In this document: positions 36,179 to 44,303 of the stretch, piece by piece
How positions within the stretch are numbered: position 1 is the stretch's first letter
How the letters are laid out: each line of letters opens with the position of its first letter
From: an uncultured Sphingomonadaceae bacterium
Lineage (GTDB): Bacteria > Pseudomonadota > Alphaproteobacteria > Sphingomonadales > Sphingomonadaceae
NCBI GenBank assembly: GCA_947488625.1
Contig: CANKZR010000001.1
Location: 992,001 to 1,056,000, forward strand
Direction of reading: 5' to 3'
Length of the DNA: 64,000 nucleotides
Translations under genes and position numbers: made by a program
The notes under the pieces: generated by a model
The model's database searches: none
The model's input: only the letters and a program-made list of their open reading frames with translations
Told to the model about the DNA's origin: nothing

Positions 36179-37834
36179 TCAGCGTTCACGCAGGCCGCTG
36201 ATCGTGGCTCCGGCGGCGCTCAACTGCTCGACATCGGTGATGCAGTGAAGCAATCGAATACCCTTGCGGTCCATCGCTTCTTCCAAAGCGCTGTCGAAGC
36301 CGGGATTGTTCTCCACCCGAAGGCCCCATCCGCCAAAACTCTGGGCCATCATCGCGAAATCGGGATTGGCTAGGTGCGTCGACGCTTCGCGGCCCGGATA
36401 TTCGCGTTCCTGGTGCATGCGAATGGTGCCATAGGTCGAATTGTCGAACACGATCACCAGCAGGTCCATCCCGTACTGCGCGGCGGTCGCCAGCTCCTGT
36501 CCGTTCATCAGGAAATCTCCATCCCCCGCCGCCGCGACGACGCATCGGTCCGGATAGCGCAAGGCAGCCGCCACGCCAGCCGGTACGCCGTAACCCATCG
36601 CTCCTGCCGTGGGTGCCAGTTGCGAGGGGAAACCTGCATAGGGCCAGTAGCGGTGCCACCAGCCGGCAAAATTGCCCGCGCCGTTGCAGATAATCGCATC
36701 GGCTGGGAGAAGGCGGCGACAGGTCGCCATGGCCAGCGCGAGGTCGAAATCGAACTGCGCCCGATCGCGCGGAGTGTTCCATTCCAGCCACTCGGCATGC
36801 GCCTGCGCCCCGCAATCGAAATCGATCACGTCGCCATCGTCCCACAGCGCCGCGCTCTCGGCGAATTCGGCCGTGTCGGCACACACGCTTAGGTCTGCAC
36901 GGTAGACGCTGTTGAGTTCTGCCGGGTCGGGATGGACGTGGATCAGTTGCTGGTCCGGATGGTCGGGCGTGACGAGTGCGTAGCCATCGGTCGTCGCTTC
37001 TCCAAGTCGCGCGCCAACCACCAGTAGCAGGTCTGCATCCTTCACGCGCTGGCTCAACCTTGGGTTGGGGCCGTAGCCAAGATTGCCTGCATAAACCTTC
37101 GACGCAGGCGAAATCGCATCCTGCCGCCTGAAAGCGGTGGCGACAGGAAGGCCGATGCGTTCGGCAAATTCGGTGAAATAGTGGCGCGTGCGCGCGTTCC
37201 ATCCGGCGCCGCCGACGATCGCCAGCGGGGCGGCCGCGTCACCGATCATCTGCATCATGGTGGCCATCACATCGGGGCAGGGCGCCTGCGCGGGCCGTAC
37301 CACTGCCGGACGCACCGGCGATGCGATACCATCTTCGTGCAGCATATCCTCGGGCAGGGCGAGAACCACGGGGCCCGGGCGACCGGAGACCGCGGTGGAC
37401 CAGGCGCGCGCAATATATTCCGGGATGCGTGTCGCATCGTCTATGCGCGCAGACCACTTGGCGATCGGCGCGAAGAAGGCGGGGAAGTCAATTTCCTGAA
37501 AACCTTCGCGGTCCCGCATGGAGCGATCGACATCGCCGATGAACAGGATCATCGGCTGGCTGTCCTGCATTGCCACATGCACGCCGATGCTGGCGTTGGT
37601 GGCACCTGGGCCACGGGTGACGAAAGCGATACCCGGCTGACCGGTCATCGCGCCGTCGGCGCAGGCCATGAAAGCGACGCCGCCCTCCTGCCTGCACGTT
37701 ATGGTCTGAATCGCATCGCAATCGGAAAGCGCATCGAGGACAGGTAGGAAACTTTCGCCCGGAACGGTGAAGGCGCGACTGGCGCCCTGTTCGACAAGGC
37801 AATCGACAAGCAGGCGTGCAGCGGTCTTGGTCAT
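36179..37834 (-). CDS. Thiamine pyrophosphate-dependent enzyme (acetolactate synthase-like)
   Basis: A 551-residue protein of the three-domain ThDP family (acetolactate synthase, benzoylformate decarboxylase, oxalyl-CoA decarboxylase and relatives). The N-terminal PYR domain has the catalytic Glu in FTVPGESFLPVLDAL, and the C-terminal PP domain has AAAGDGDFLMN and FDNSTYG for Mg-ThDP. The substrate is not assignable. No ilvN partner or pathway gene is next to it, which argues against the biosynthetic acetolactate synthase. ATG 37834 is the first Met that gives the family N-terminus. Confidence 0.85.
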   Translation of the reverse strand: MTKTAARLLVDCLVEQGASRAFTVPGESFLPVLDALSDCDAIQTITCRQEGGVAFMACADGAMTGQPGIAFVTRGPGATNASIGVHVAMQDSQPMILFIGDVDRSMRDREGFQEIDFPAFFAPIAKWSARIDDATRIPEYIARAWSTAVSGRPGPVVLALPEDMLHEDGIASPVRPAVVRPAQAPCPDVMATMMQMIGDAAAPLAIVGGAGWNARTRHYFTEFAERIGLPVATAFRRQDAISPASKVYAGNLGYGPNPRLSQRVKDADLLLVVGARLGEATTDGYALVTPDHPDQQLIHVHPDPAELNSVYRADLSVCADTAEFAESAALWDDGDVIDFDCGAQAHAEWLEWNTPRDRAQFDFDLALAMATCRRLLPADAIICNGAGNFAGWWHRYWPYAGFPSQLAPTAGAMGYGVPAGVAAALRYPDRCVVAAAGDGDFLMNGQELATAAQYGMDLLVIVFDNSTYGTIRMHQEREYPGREASTHLANPDFAMMAQSFGGWGLRVENNPGFDSALEEAMDRKGIRLLHCITDVEQLSAAGATISGLRER

Positions 37835-37958
37835 GCCTGTTGCGGTAGCCCCGGCCCGTTTCCGCCGCAACCAGTTGCTGGAGTTACCTACTGTCCCGCC
37901 CTCGCACATGTCCACAGGCCCGGGAGCCAAATAGTTACCAAATCGTTAAAACGGCATC

Positions 37959-38168
37959 ATGAGACGCTCACTTGTTCTAACCACCGAGTCGGCCCGTCAT
38001 CCTTTTCGGGCTTCCTTGCCGCCGCACGTGCTTCGCCGTGCCAACGAGATCGAGCCCATGGCGCCCTGGCGAAAGCGGATCGCGATGGGCATTTCGCGCA
38101 AGGACCTGGAAACCGTCGCGGCCACCTATGCAGCAGGGTTCGTCGCCACCATTACCTTCTTCGCCTGA
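37959..38168 (+). CDS. Small hypothetical protein
   Basis: A 69-residue frame from ATG 37959. The basic N-terminal half carries PWRKRIAMGISRKDLE, followed by a short hydrophobic C-terminus (TYAAGFVATITFF). I do not recognise it. It has 124 bases of non-coding DNA upstream, and its stop abuts the stop of the convergent transporter without overlap, which favours a real gene. No clear ribosome site is visible. Confidence 0.45.
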   Translation: MRRSLVLTTESARHPFRASLPPHVLRRANEIEPMAPWRKRIAMGISRKDLETVAATYAAGFVATITFFA

Positions 38169-39515
38169 TCATTCGGCGGCGACGGGTTCGCCCGCCAGCG
38201 CCGCTGCAGCGTCCTTCTCCGCCCGGTAAAGACGCGCGCCAAGCCATACCGAGACAAGACACATGCCCGCGCTGAGCAGCACCTGCTCGGCCAGCGGAAC
38301 GCCCACCGCGCTCAACCCCAAGGCCAGCAGCGATCCCAGCACCATCGCACCCGAGTTCACGATGTTGTTCGCAGCGACCGCGCGGCTCGCCTGAGAAGGC
38401 GCCACCTTGGTGGTAAGGAAGGCGTAGAGCGGCACGACGAACATCCCGCCGAAAATCGCGATGAGCAGCAGGCTGGCCAGCACCGCCCAGGCCAGCGGGT
38501 AGGACAGGAACGTCGCCACATCCATCAGTTGCGTATCGCGAAGCCCTGCATTCCATGCCTTGCACACGAAGTAGAACACCGCGACCATGCCTGCCATCAA
38601 GAGCACGGAAATGGGCGAATAGCGCGCCGAAACCACGCCCTTCAGCAGCAGGTTCACCGCCACCGATCCCACCGCCACGCCGATGGAAAAGAACACCAGG
38701 AAAAGGCTGGCTACCGTCGGGTCCGCCAGCAGCACGTTCTTGGCCAGCGGCGGGAACTGGATGAATAACACGCTGCCGATGGTCCAGAAGAAGCTGATGG
38801 CCAGGATGGCGTAGAACACCTCGCGATTGGCGGTGCATTCGCGGATCATCTTCCAGGACGAGGTAAAGGGGTTGTAGTCGATCTTTTCCGGCGCGCCGGT
38901 GGGCGGGGCAGGGGGCACCTGCCGGCTGGTTATGTAGCCGATTATCGCAAAACCCAGGATCGCGATTGCGGCGATCTCGATATGATCGGCCAGGAAGCCG
39001 GCGATGATCGTGCCTGTCATGATGGCGATATAGGTTCCCGCCTCCACAAGGCCGGTGCCCGCCAGAACCTCGTCCTTCTTCAGGTGCTGCGGCAGGATGG
39101 CGTACTTGATCGGGCCGAAGAAGGTGGAGTGTACGCCCATGGCAAACAGCGCCAGCATCAGCAGCGGTATGGCCACCAGTTCGACCGCGATGCCTTCCCA
39201 GGCGAGGTAAAGGCCGAATGCGCCCACCGTCATGATGCCGATTTCCGCCGCCTTCACCTTCCGGATGATGGCGGCCTTGTCGCGCAGATCGGCCAGCTGC
39301 CCGGCGATTGCGGAAAGCAGGAAGAACGGCAGGATGAAGACAGCCGACGCGGCGCCCGAGAACACCGTCTCCGTATCGGCGGAATTGTAAACGCTGTAGA
39401 CGACGAACAGGACCATCGTCGTCTTGTAGAGATTGTCGTTGAAGGCGTTCAGCAACTGGGTGCAGAACAAGGGCACGAACCGGCGTTGCTTCAGCAGGTG
39501 GGTGGAGGTGAACAT
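38169..39515 (-). CDS. MFS transporter, LplT-like
   Basis: A 448-residue major facilitator with about twelve helices. FVPLFCTQLLNAFNDNLYKT at the N-terminus and FGPIKYAILPQHLKKDEVL match the lysophospholipid flippase LplT and the MFS half of LplT-Aas fusions. It would return lysophospholipids from the outer leaflet for re-acylation. No acyltransferase (aas) is adjacent or fused here. The divergent neighbour pgsA is also a phospholipid gene. Confidence 0.82.
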   Translation of the reverse strand: MFTSTHLLKQRRFVPLFCTQLLNAFNDNLYKTTMVLFVVYSVYNSADTETVFSGAASAVFILPFFLLSAIAGQLADLRDKAAIIRKVKAAEIGIMTVGAFGLYLAWEGIAVELVAIPLLMLALFAMGVHSTFFGPIKYAILPQHLKKDEVLAGTGLVEAGTYIAIMTGTIIAGFLADHIEIAAIAILGFAIIGYITSRQVPPAPPTGAPEKIDYNPFTSSWKMIRECTANREVFYAILAISFFWTIGSVLFIQFPPLAKNVLLADPTVASLFLVFFSIGVAVGSVAVNLLLKGVVSARYSPISVLLMAGMVAVFYFVCKAWNAGLRDTQLMDVATFLSYPLAWAVLASLLLIAIFGGMFVVPLYAFLTTKVAPSQASRAVAANNIVNSGAMVLGSLLALGLSAVGVPLAEQVLLSAGMCLVSVWLGARLYRAEKDAAAALAGEPVAAE

Positions 39516-39633
39516 AAGGCCTTCGTGCGGCGCCCCTTGGGCTGGTGCGAAGGGGCTTAACCACTTTTACTTGGAATAGCAGCACCAAGGATGCTTTTTC
39601 CCGAAGCGATTAACGGCTAGGGGCAGTTGCACC

Positions 39634-40227
39634 ATGTGGACCTTGCCCAACATACTCACCCTCAGCCGCATTCTTACACTGCCGCTGCTCGGCTTCCTGC
39701 TCTGGTGGCCGGGGTGGGAGCTTGGCTTCCTGCTGGCCTTCGCGCTCTACTGTGCGATGGGGATTACCGACTATTTCGACGGAATGCTGGCGCGATCCAG
39801 CGGCGCTGTCAGCAAGCTGGGCATTTTCCTCGATCCTATTGCAGACAAGATCATGGTGGCGACAGTCATCCTGGTGCTGGCGGCGCAAGGCATTCTGCGC
39901 GGCCCCTATGTCGGCGATGCGCACGTGATCGCGGGCCTTATCATCCTGATCCGCGAGATCGCGGTGTCGGGTCTGCGTGAATTTCTGGGCGGATTGCAGG
40001 TCAGCATGCCGGTGAGCAAACTGGCGAAATGGAAGACCACGTTCCAGCTTGTCGCGCTGGGTTCGCTGATACTGGGGCAGGGCCTGCCGGGCTGGACCAT
40101 GCAGATCGGCGACGTGGCGGCAAATGTTCCGCACACGGTCGGGCTCATCACCCTCTGGGGTGCGGCGATCCTGACGGTGATAACTGGCTGGGATTACCTG
40201 CGCGTCGGCCTGAAGCACATGGACTGA
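39634..40227 (+). CDS. pgsA: CDP-diacylglycerol--glycerol-3-phosphate 3-phosphatidyltransferase
   Basis: Commits CDP-diacylglycerol to phosphatidylglycerol and cardiolipin. It is 197 residues. The CDP-alcohol phosphotransferase signature runs from ITDYFDGMLARSSG to LDPIADK with all Asp and Gly positions kept. NILTLSRILTLPLL is the family start. It is divergent from the LplT-like gene. Confidence 0.95.
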   Translation: MWTLPNILTLSRILTLPLLGFLLWWPGWELGFLLAFALYCAMGITDYFDGMLARSSGAVSKLGIFLDPIADKIMVATVILVLAAQGILRGPYVGDAHVIAGLIILIREIAVSGLREFLGGLQVSMPVSKLAKWKTTFQLVALGSLILGQGLPGWTMQIGDVAANVPHTVGLITLWGAAILTVITGWDYLRVGLKHMD

Positions 40228-40297
40228 CAGGTAAGGTGCCGCTGGCTCTGCCAATAGCGACAGCCTTTAACGACATTTAAGGCCGTCATTCGCGCAG

Positions 40298-40699
40298 TTA
40301 CCAGTAGGGAACGGCGCCGTAGGCCCCATAATAGCCATAGATCGATTCACCGTAAGCAAGGTGTTTGGGCCCGCCAAGTTCGCGAATTTCATCCGCTTCG
40401 TAATGTGGCGCGCCTTCCAGCGCGGATTGATCGATCGGCACGACGAAACCGCCCTGTGCAACATCATAATCTAGCAACGACCACGGCACGGGATGAAACC
40501 TTTCGCCGATACCGAGAAAGCCGCCGAATGACATGATTGCATAGATCGTTCGACCGCCAACCTTTTCAATCGACAGATCATCAATATGCCCGAGGCGTTC
40601 GCCTTCGCGATTGTAGACCGGCGTATCGATCACGCGACTGGAAAGAATAAGCTCATGGCCAGAGACATCTTGAGCTTTTTCGTGACTGGACTGTTCCAT
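40298..40699 (-). CDS. PRC-barrel domain protein
   Basis: A 133-residue protein with one PRC-barrel (about residues 18-85: SSRVIDTPVYNREGERLGHI). The C-terminal tail is Tyr/Gly-rich (YGYYGAYGAVPYW). Stand-alone PRC-barrel proteins are common stress-related genes in this lineage; the partner is unknown. It starts at ATG 40699 with a TGAGGAGCG ribosome site. Confidence 0.88.
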   Translation of the reverse strand: MEQSSHEKAQDVSGHELILSSRVIDTPVYNREGERLGHIDDLSIEKVGGRTIYAIMSFGGFLGIGERFHPVPWSLLDYDVAQGGFVVPIDQSALEGAPHYEADEIRELGGPKHLAYGESIYGYYGAYGAVPYW

Positions 40700-40727
40700 A
40701 TTATGCGCTCCTCACGAGTAAGGGGAC

Positions 40728-40758
40728 ATTAAACCAATGCGCAAACCGCACATTGGTT
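40728..40758 (-). terminator. Hairpin terminator candidate after the beta-lactamase-like gene
   Basis: AACCAATG (40732-40739) is perfectly complementary to CATTGGTT (40751-40758). On the minus strand the stem is followed by TTTAATG. It lies between the beta-lactamase-like stop (40790) and the PRC-barrel start. Confidence 0.5.
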
Positions 40759-40789
40759 CACGTGTTAGAGCTTAGCAGCCGCACTTCGT

Positions 40790-41947
40790 TTACAGGTCCG
40801 CGGGCGGCGCGCTTTCTACGCTAGGGGCCTTCAGCGCCTCGTGAAAGGCAATCACAGCGCGCGTTACTTCCTGCATCATTTCCATGCGCGCAATGGTCGG
40901 GCGTTTCGTCACGCCGATCATCACTGCCACTGCATAGGCTGAGGAATCGGGCGCAAATAATACGCCCACATTGTTGTAACCAGACTGCTGGCCTTTCCAG
41001 AACTGACCGGTACCGGTCTTGTGCGAAACAACCCAGCCGTCGGCTTTACCGCCTTTCAACCGGCGCGGTCCGCTGCGGGTGTTGGACATGATGGTGAGAA
41101 ATTCCACCGCGCCCTTTTCCGACAGAACTTCGCCGCGCTCTATCGCGGCCAGCGCGCGGGCTATGCCGATGGGGGTTGCGCCATCCACCGGGTCGGCAAG
41201 GTAATCGGCGAAAGCGCGTTCACGCTCGGCTTCGGGCACACGATCACGAGCGTCGAAAAAATTGCTTTCGTAGGAGTAGGTGTCTCGCCATTCCAACCCG
41301 GCAATCGCGCTTTGCATCGGCTTTTCCCCCGGGCCAAAGCGGATGTCGTCCAGATCGTTGCGGGCCAGCATCGCGCGCACTGCCTTTGGCCCGCCCACGC
41401 GCTGCAACAGGGCGTTATTGGCGGTGTTGTCGCTTTGCTGGATGGCGCGTTCGATCAATTCGCGCACCGTCAGCTCGACTGCACCGCTGCGCAGGATTTC
41501 CCTGCGGATCGGCTGATGGAACAGCGTCAGGTCTTCGCGGCTGACGCGGATCGGCGTGTCGAGATCGAGCAGGCCTTTCTCCGCCATCTCCAGCGCGGTG
41601 AGCGTGACCCAGGTCTTGCTTACACTTTGCTGCGGTAGCAGGGCGTTCTGGTTGAAGCCCGTACTCCATCCGGTATCCACGTCCACCACGGCAATGCCAA
41701 GTGACCCGCCGAATTCCTCGCCGATCGCCTCCAGAGTGTCCGAAAGCTGCGTACGTGCTTCTACCACATGTGGGTCCGGCGCAGGCGTTGGTGTGGGCGT
41801 AGGGGTGGCAACCACGGCAGCCTCTATCTCGGCCTCGCGTATCTCTTCGCCCCATTCCACGCCATAGGGCGGCTGGGGGTTTTCAGCGGTGCCGCAGGCG
41901 GCGAGGAGAATGGTGGAGGTTAGTAACGCAGCTTTGATTCGGATCAT
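40790..41947 (-). CDS. Class A beta-lactamase-like lipoprotein
   Basis: A 385-residue exported serine hydrolase. The lipobox is LLAAC18, so it is probably a lipoprotein, followed by a Thr-Pro repeat linker (residues 48-58). The penicilloyl serine transferase motifs are S108-V-S-K111, S172-D-N and K310-T-G. I do not find the class A omega-loop ExxLN at its expected place; the region reads GLEWRDTYSYES then DARDRV. It may be a beta-lactamase with a diverged omega loop, or a DD-peptidase-type protein. It lies 70 bases downstream of oxyR on the same strand. Confidence 0.78.
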   Translation of the reverse strand: MIRIKAALLTSTILLAACGTAENPQPPYGVEWGEEIREAEIEAAVVATPTPTPTPAPDPHVVEARTQLSDTLEAIGEEFGGSLGIAVVDVDTGWSTGFNQNALLPQQSVSKTWVTLTALEMAEKGLLDLDTPIRVSREDLTLFHQPIRREILRSGAVELTVRELIERAIQQSDNTANNALLQRVGGPKAVRAMLARNDLDDIRFGPGEKPMQSAIAGLEWRDTYSYESNFFDARDRVPEAERERAFADYLADPVDGATPIGIARALAAIERGEVLSEKGAVEFLTIMSNTRSGPRRLKGGKADGWVVSHKTGTGQFWKGQQSGYNNVGVLFAPDSSAYAVAVMIGVTKRPTIARMEMMQEVTRAVIAFHEALKAPSVESAPPADL

Positions 41948-42017
41948 GGTCTCGTAACGGCTGACAACGCCGATCTTTCCGCGAAATTGCGCAGTCTTTT
42001 TCGGAACTTCGATCTGC

Positions 42018-42914
42018 CTAACCGGCGCGCAGTTCCTCCGCCAGCAAGCGAAATTCTTCACTGCGCGGACTGTTGGTGCGCCAGACAAGGGCGATCTCGC
42101 GGCTGGTATGCTCACCTTTGAGCGGGCGGGCGACCACATCTGTTTCATGCAAGATACCCGCATCGATCGCCATCTTTGGAAGCATCGTCAGGCCAAGGCC
42201 ATTGTCCACCATCTGCACCAGCGTGTGCAGGCTGGTGCCGATCATCGTGGTGCTGCCACGCAGTTCCGGTCGGTTGCAGGCGGCCAGCGCGTGTTCCTTC
42301 AGGCAGTGGCCGTCTTCCAGCATCAGCAACCGCCCCTCGTCGATCATGGACGGTGTGATTTCGGCGGGAGGATCGCGCGGATCATCCTTGGGGAAGGCGA
42401 CGTACAATTCATCATCGCTGATTTTGGCGCTCTCCACTTCGCCGGTGGCGAAGGGCAGGGCCAACAGTACGCAGTCGGCGCGGCCGTGGTGCAACGATTC
42501 CAGCGCCTGGTCGCTCGTTTCCTCGCGCAGGAACAGTTTGAGTTGGGGACGCTCCCGTCGCAGGCGCGGCAGGATGCGAGGTAGCAGGAACGGCGCAATG
42601 GTAGGGATTACGCTCATGCGCAATTCGCCCGAAAGCGGCTTTCCCGCGGCCTGCACGATCTCGGCGAGTTCCTCCGTCTCGCGAAGCACGCGGTGCGCCT
42701 TGGCCACCACCGCATTGCCCAGCGGGGTGAAGCGCACAACCCGGCGGCTGCGCTCCACAAGCGTTACGCCCAGCAGCGATTCGAGTTCGCGGATGCCTGC
42801 CGAAAGGGTGGACTGCGAAACGAAGCTCGCCTCCGCTGCCCGGCCGAAATGCTGCTGTTCATGCAATGCGACGAGGTATTGCAGCTGCTTGACTGTGGGG
42901 AGGTAAGTGCTCAC
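42018..42914 (-). CDS. oxyR: LysR-type peroxide sensor OxyR
   Basis: A 298-residue LysR-type regulator. The N-terminal helix-turn-helix (HFGRAAEASFVSQSTLSAGI) is followed by the effector domain. The redox pair is C204 and C213 in DGHCLKEHALAAC, with the same 9-residue spacing as C199/C208 of E. coli OxyR. It should sense hydrogen peroxide by disulfide formation. It starts with GTG inside the rnd stop (GTGA), so it is cotranscribed with rnd; I see no catalase or peroxidase nearby. Confidence 0.92.
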   Translation of the reverse strand: MSTYLPTVKQLQYLVALHEQQHFGRAAEASFVSQSTLSAGIRELESLLGVTLVERSRRVVRFTPLGNAVVAKAHRVLRETEELAEIVQAAGKPLSGELRMSVIPTIAPFLLPRILPRLRRERPQLKLFLREETSDQALESLHHGRADCVLLALPFATGEVESAKISDDELYVAFPKDDPRDPPAEITPSMIDEGRLLMLEDGHCLKEHALAACNRPELRGSTTMIGTSLHTLVQMVDNGLGLTMLPKMAIDAGILHETDVVARPLKGEHTSREIALVWRTNSPRSEEFRLLAEELRAG

Positions 42915-44119
42915 TCGGCGGCTGTATCCGCTGTCGCTTCCGCTTCGGGCTTCACATCATCGATATGGGTCATCTTCAGGCGACCTTTCTCTACGGCGAA
43001 GGCCAGCTTGCCCTCCACAAGGTCGAGCGCGTCTTTGCCGAACACCTCATATCGCCAGCCTTCGAGAATGGGCAGATCACGCAATCCTGCAGCCAGAGCT
43101 TCCATCTCGTCGGAGCGGGTGAGCAGGCGGGAGGCAACGTCGATTTCCCGCGAACGAATTTTCAGCAGCAGCTTCAACAGGTCGGCGACAAGGGCGCCTT
43201 CCTTACCCAATGGCGCACCGCGCTTGGCCTTGTCAGGCATCTCGCTCTTGTTCAGCGGTTCCGCCTTTTCCAGCACACGCATCAGGCGCTTGCCGATGTC
43301 GTTCTCTTTCCACGCGTTGGAAAGACCGCGCACCTTGGCAAGGTCTGCCTGGTTCTTCGGCGGGTGACTGGCAAGATCGGCGAGCGTTTCATCGCGGATG
43401 ATGCGACCGCGCGGAATATCTTTGTCCTGCGCTTCTGTCTCGCGCCACGCGGCCAGCGCTTTCAGGCGGCCCAGCACGACCGGGTTGCGACCGGGAGAGC
43501 GGATGCGCTTCCATGCGACTTCCAGGTCGTTGGCGTAGTTGGCAGGGTCGGCCAGCTTTTCCATTTCCGCGTTCAGCCAGTGGCCGCGGTCTGTCTTCAC
43601 CAGCCGGTTCAGGATCTTGGGAAAGATCTTCGCCAGGTAGGTAACATCGCCGATCGCATATTCGATCTGTCGATCAGTCAGCGGGCGACGGCTCCAGTCG
43701 GTAAAGCGGGCACCCTTGTCGATGGTCTTGTTCAGCCAACTTTCGACAAGGTTGGCATAGCCAATCTGTTCGGACTGGCTGATGGCCATCATTGCGATCT
43801 GGGTGTCGAAGATGGGGTGGGGCGTCTTGCCGGTAAGGTTGTAGATAATTTCCACGTCCTGCCCCCCGGCATGAAATATCTTCAGCACGTCCTCGTTATC
43901 GCACATCAGGTCCAGCAGCGGGGTCATGTCGATGCCCTTGGCGAGTGGATCGATGGCGGCTGCCTCTTCCTCGTTGCCGATCTGGATCAGGCACAGCAGC
44001 GGGTAATAGGTGTTCTCGCGCATGAACTCGGTGTCGACACACACGAAATCGTGCTGCGCCAGCCGTTCGCAAAGTTCGGCCAGTTCTTCGGTCTTCGTAA
44101 TCAGGGGATGGATTTGCAT
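42911..44119 (-). CDS. rnd: Ribonuclease D
   Basis: 3'-5' exoribonuclease that trims tRNA and other stable RNA ends. It is 402 residues. The DEDDy residues are in VCVDTEFMREN, IFHAGGQDVE and the final YAIGDVTYL. An HRDC domain follows near residues 210-290. The long C-terminus (about 60 residues beyond) is acidic at the end. ATG 44119 gives the family start MQIHPLI. It is divergent from aspS. Confidence 0.94.
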   Translation of the reverse strand: MQIHPLITKTEELAELCERLAQHDFVCVDTEFMRENTYYPLLCLIQIGNEEEAAAIDPLAKGIDMTPLLDLMCDNEDVLKIFHAGGQDVEIIYNLTGKTPHPIFDTQIAMMAISQSEQIGYANLVESWLNKTIDKGARFTDWSRRPLTDRQIEYAIGDVTYLAKIFPKILNRLVKTDRGHWLNAEMEKLADPANYANDLEVAWKRIRSPGRNPVVLGRLKALAAWRETEAQDKDIPRGRIIRDETLADLASHPPKNQADLAKVRGLSNAWKENDIGKRLMRVLEKAEPLNKSEMPDKAKRGAPLGKEGALVADLLKLLLKIRSREIDVASRLLTRSDEMEALAAGLRDLPILEGWRYEVFGKDALDLVEGKLAFAVEKGRLKMTHIDDVKPEAEATADTAAE

Positions 44120-44178
44120 TCGTCTTCTTTTCTGTCTGGGCGGTTCACCACCCTGCGGCATCACGGGAACATCGTGAC

Positions 44179-44222
44179 CAAGGTGGTGTCACCTTGACAA
44201 AAGGCCCTGCTTCGCCTGTTAG
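44179..44222 (+). promoter_or_regulatory. aspS promoter with overlapping inverted repeat
   Basis: TTGACA (44194-44199), a 17-base spacer and TGTTAG (44217-44222) form a sigma-70 promoter toward aspS. A perfect 7-base inverted repeat, CAAGGTG (44179-44185) and CACCTTG (44190-44196), overlaps the -35. Confidence 0.6.
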
Positions 44223-44303
44223 CGCGCGCATACAAAGTGGCGTATGCCAGCGCATCGTCCGCGCGCCTTTAGCGTCATAACCTGCGAAATGAAAAGAGTC
44301 CCC

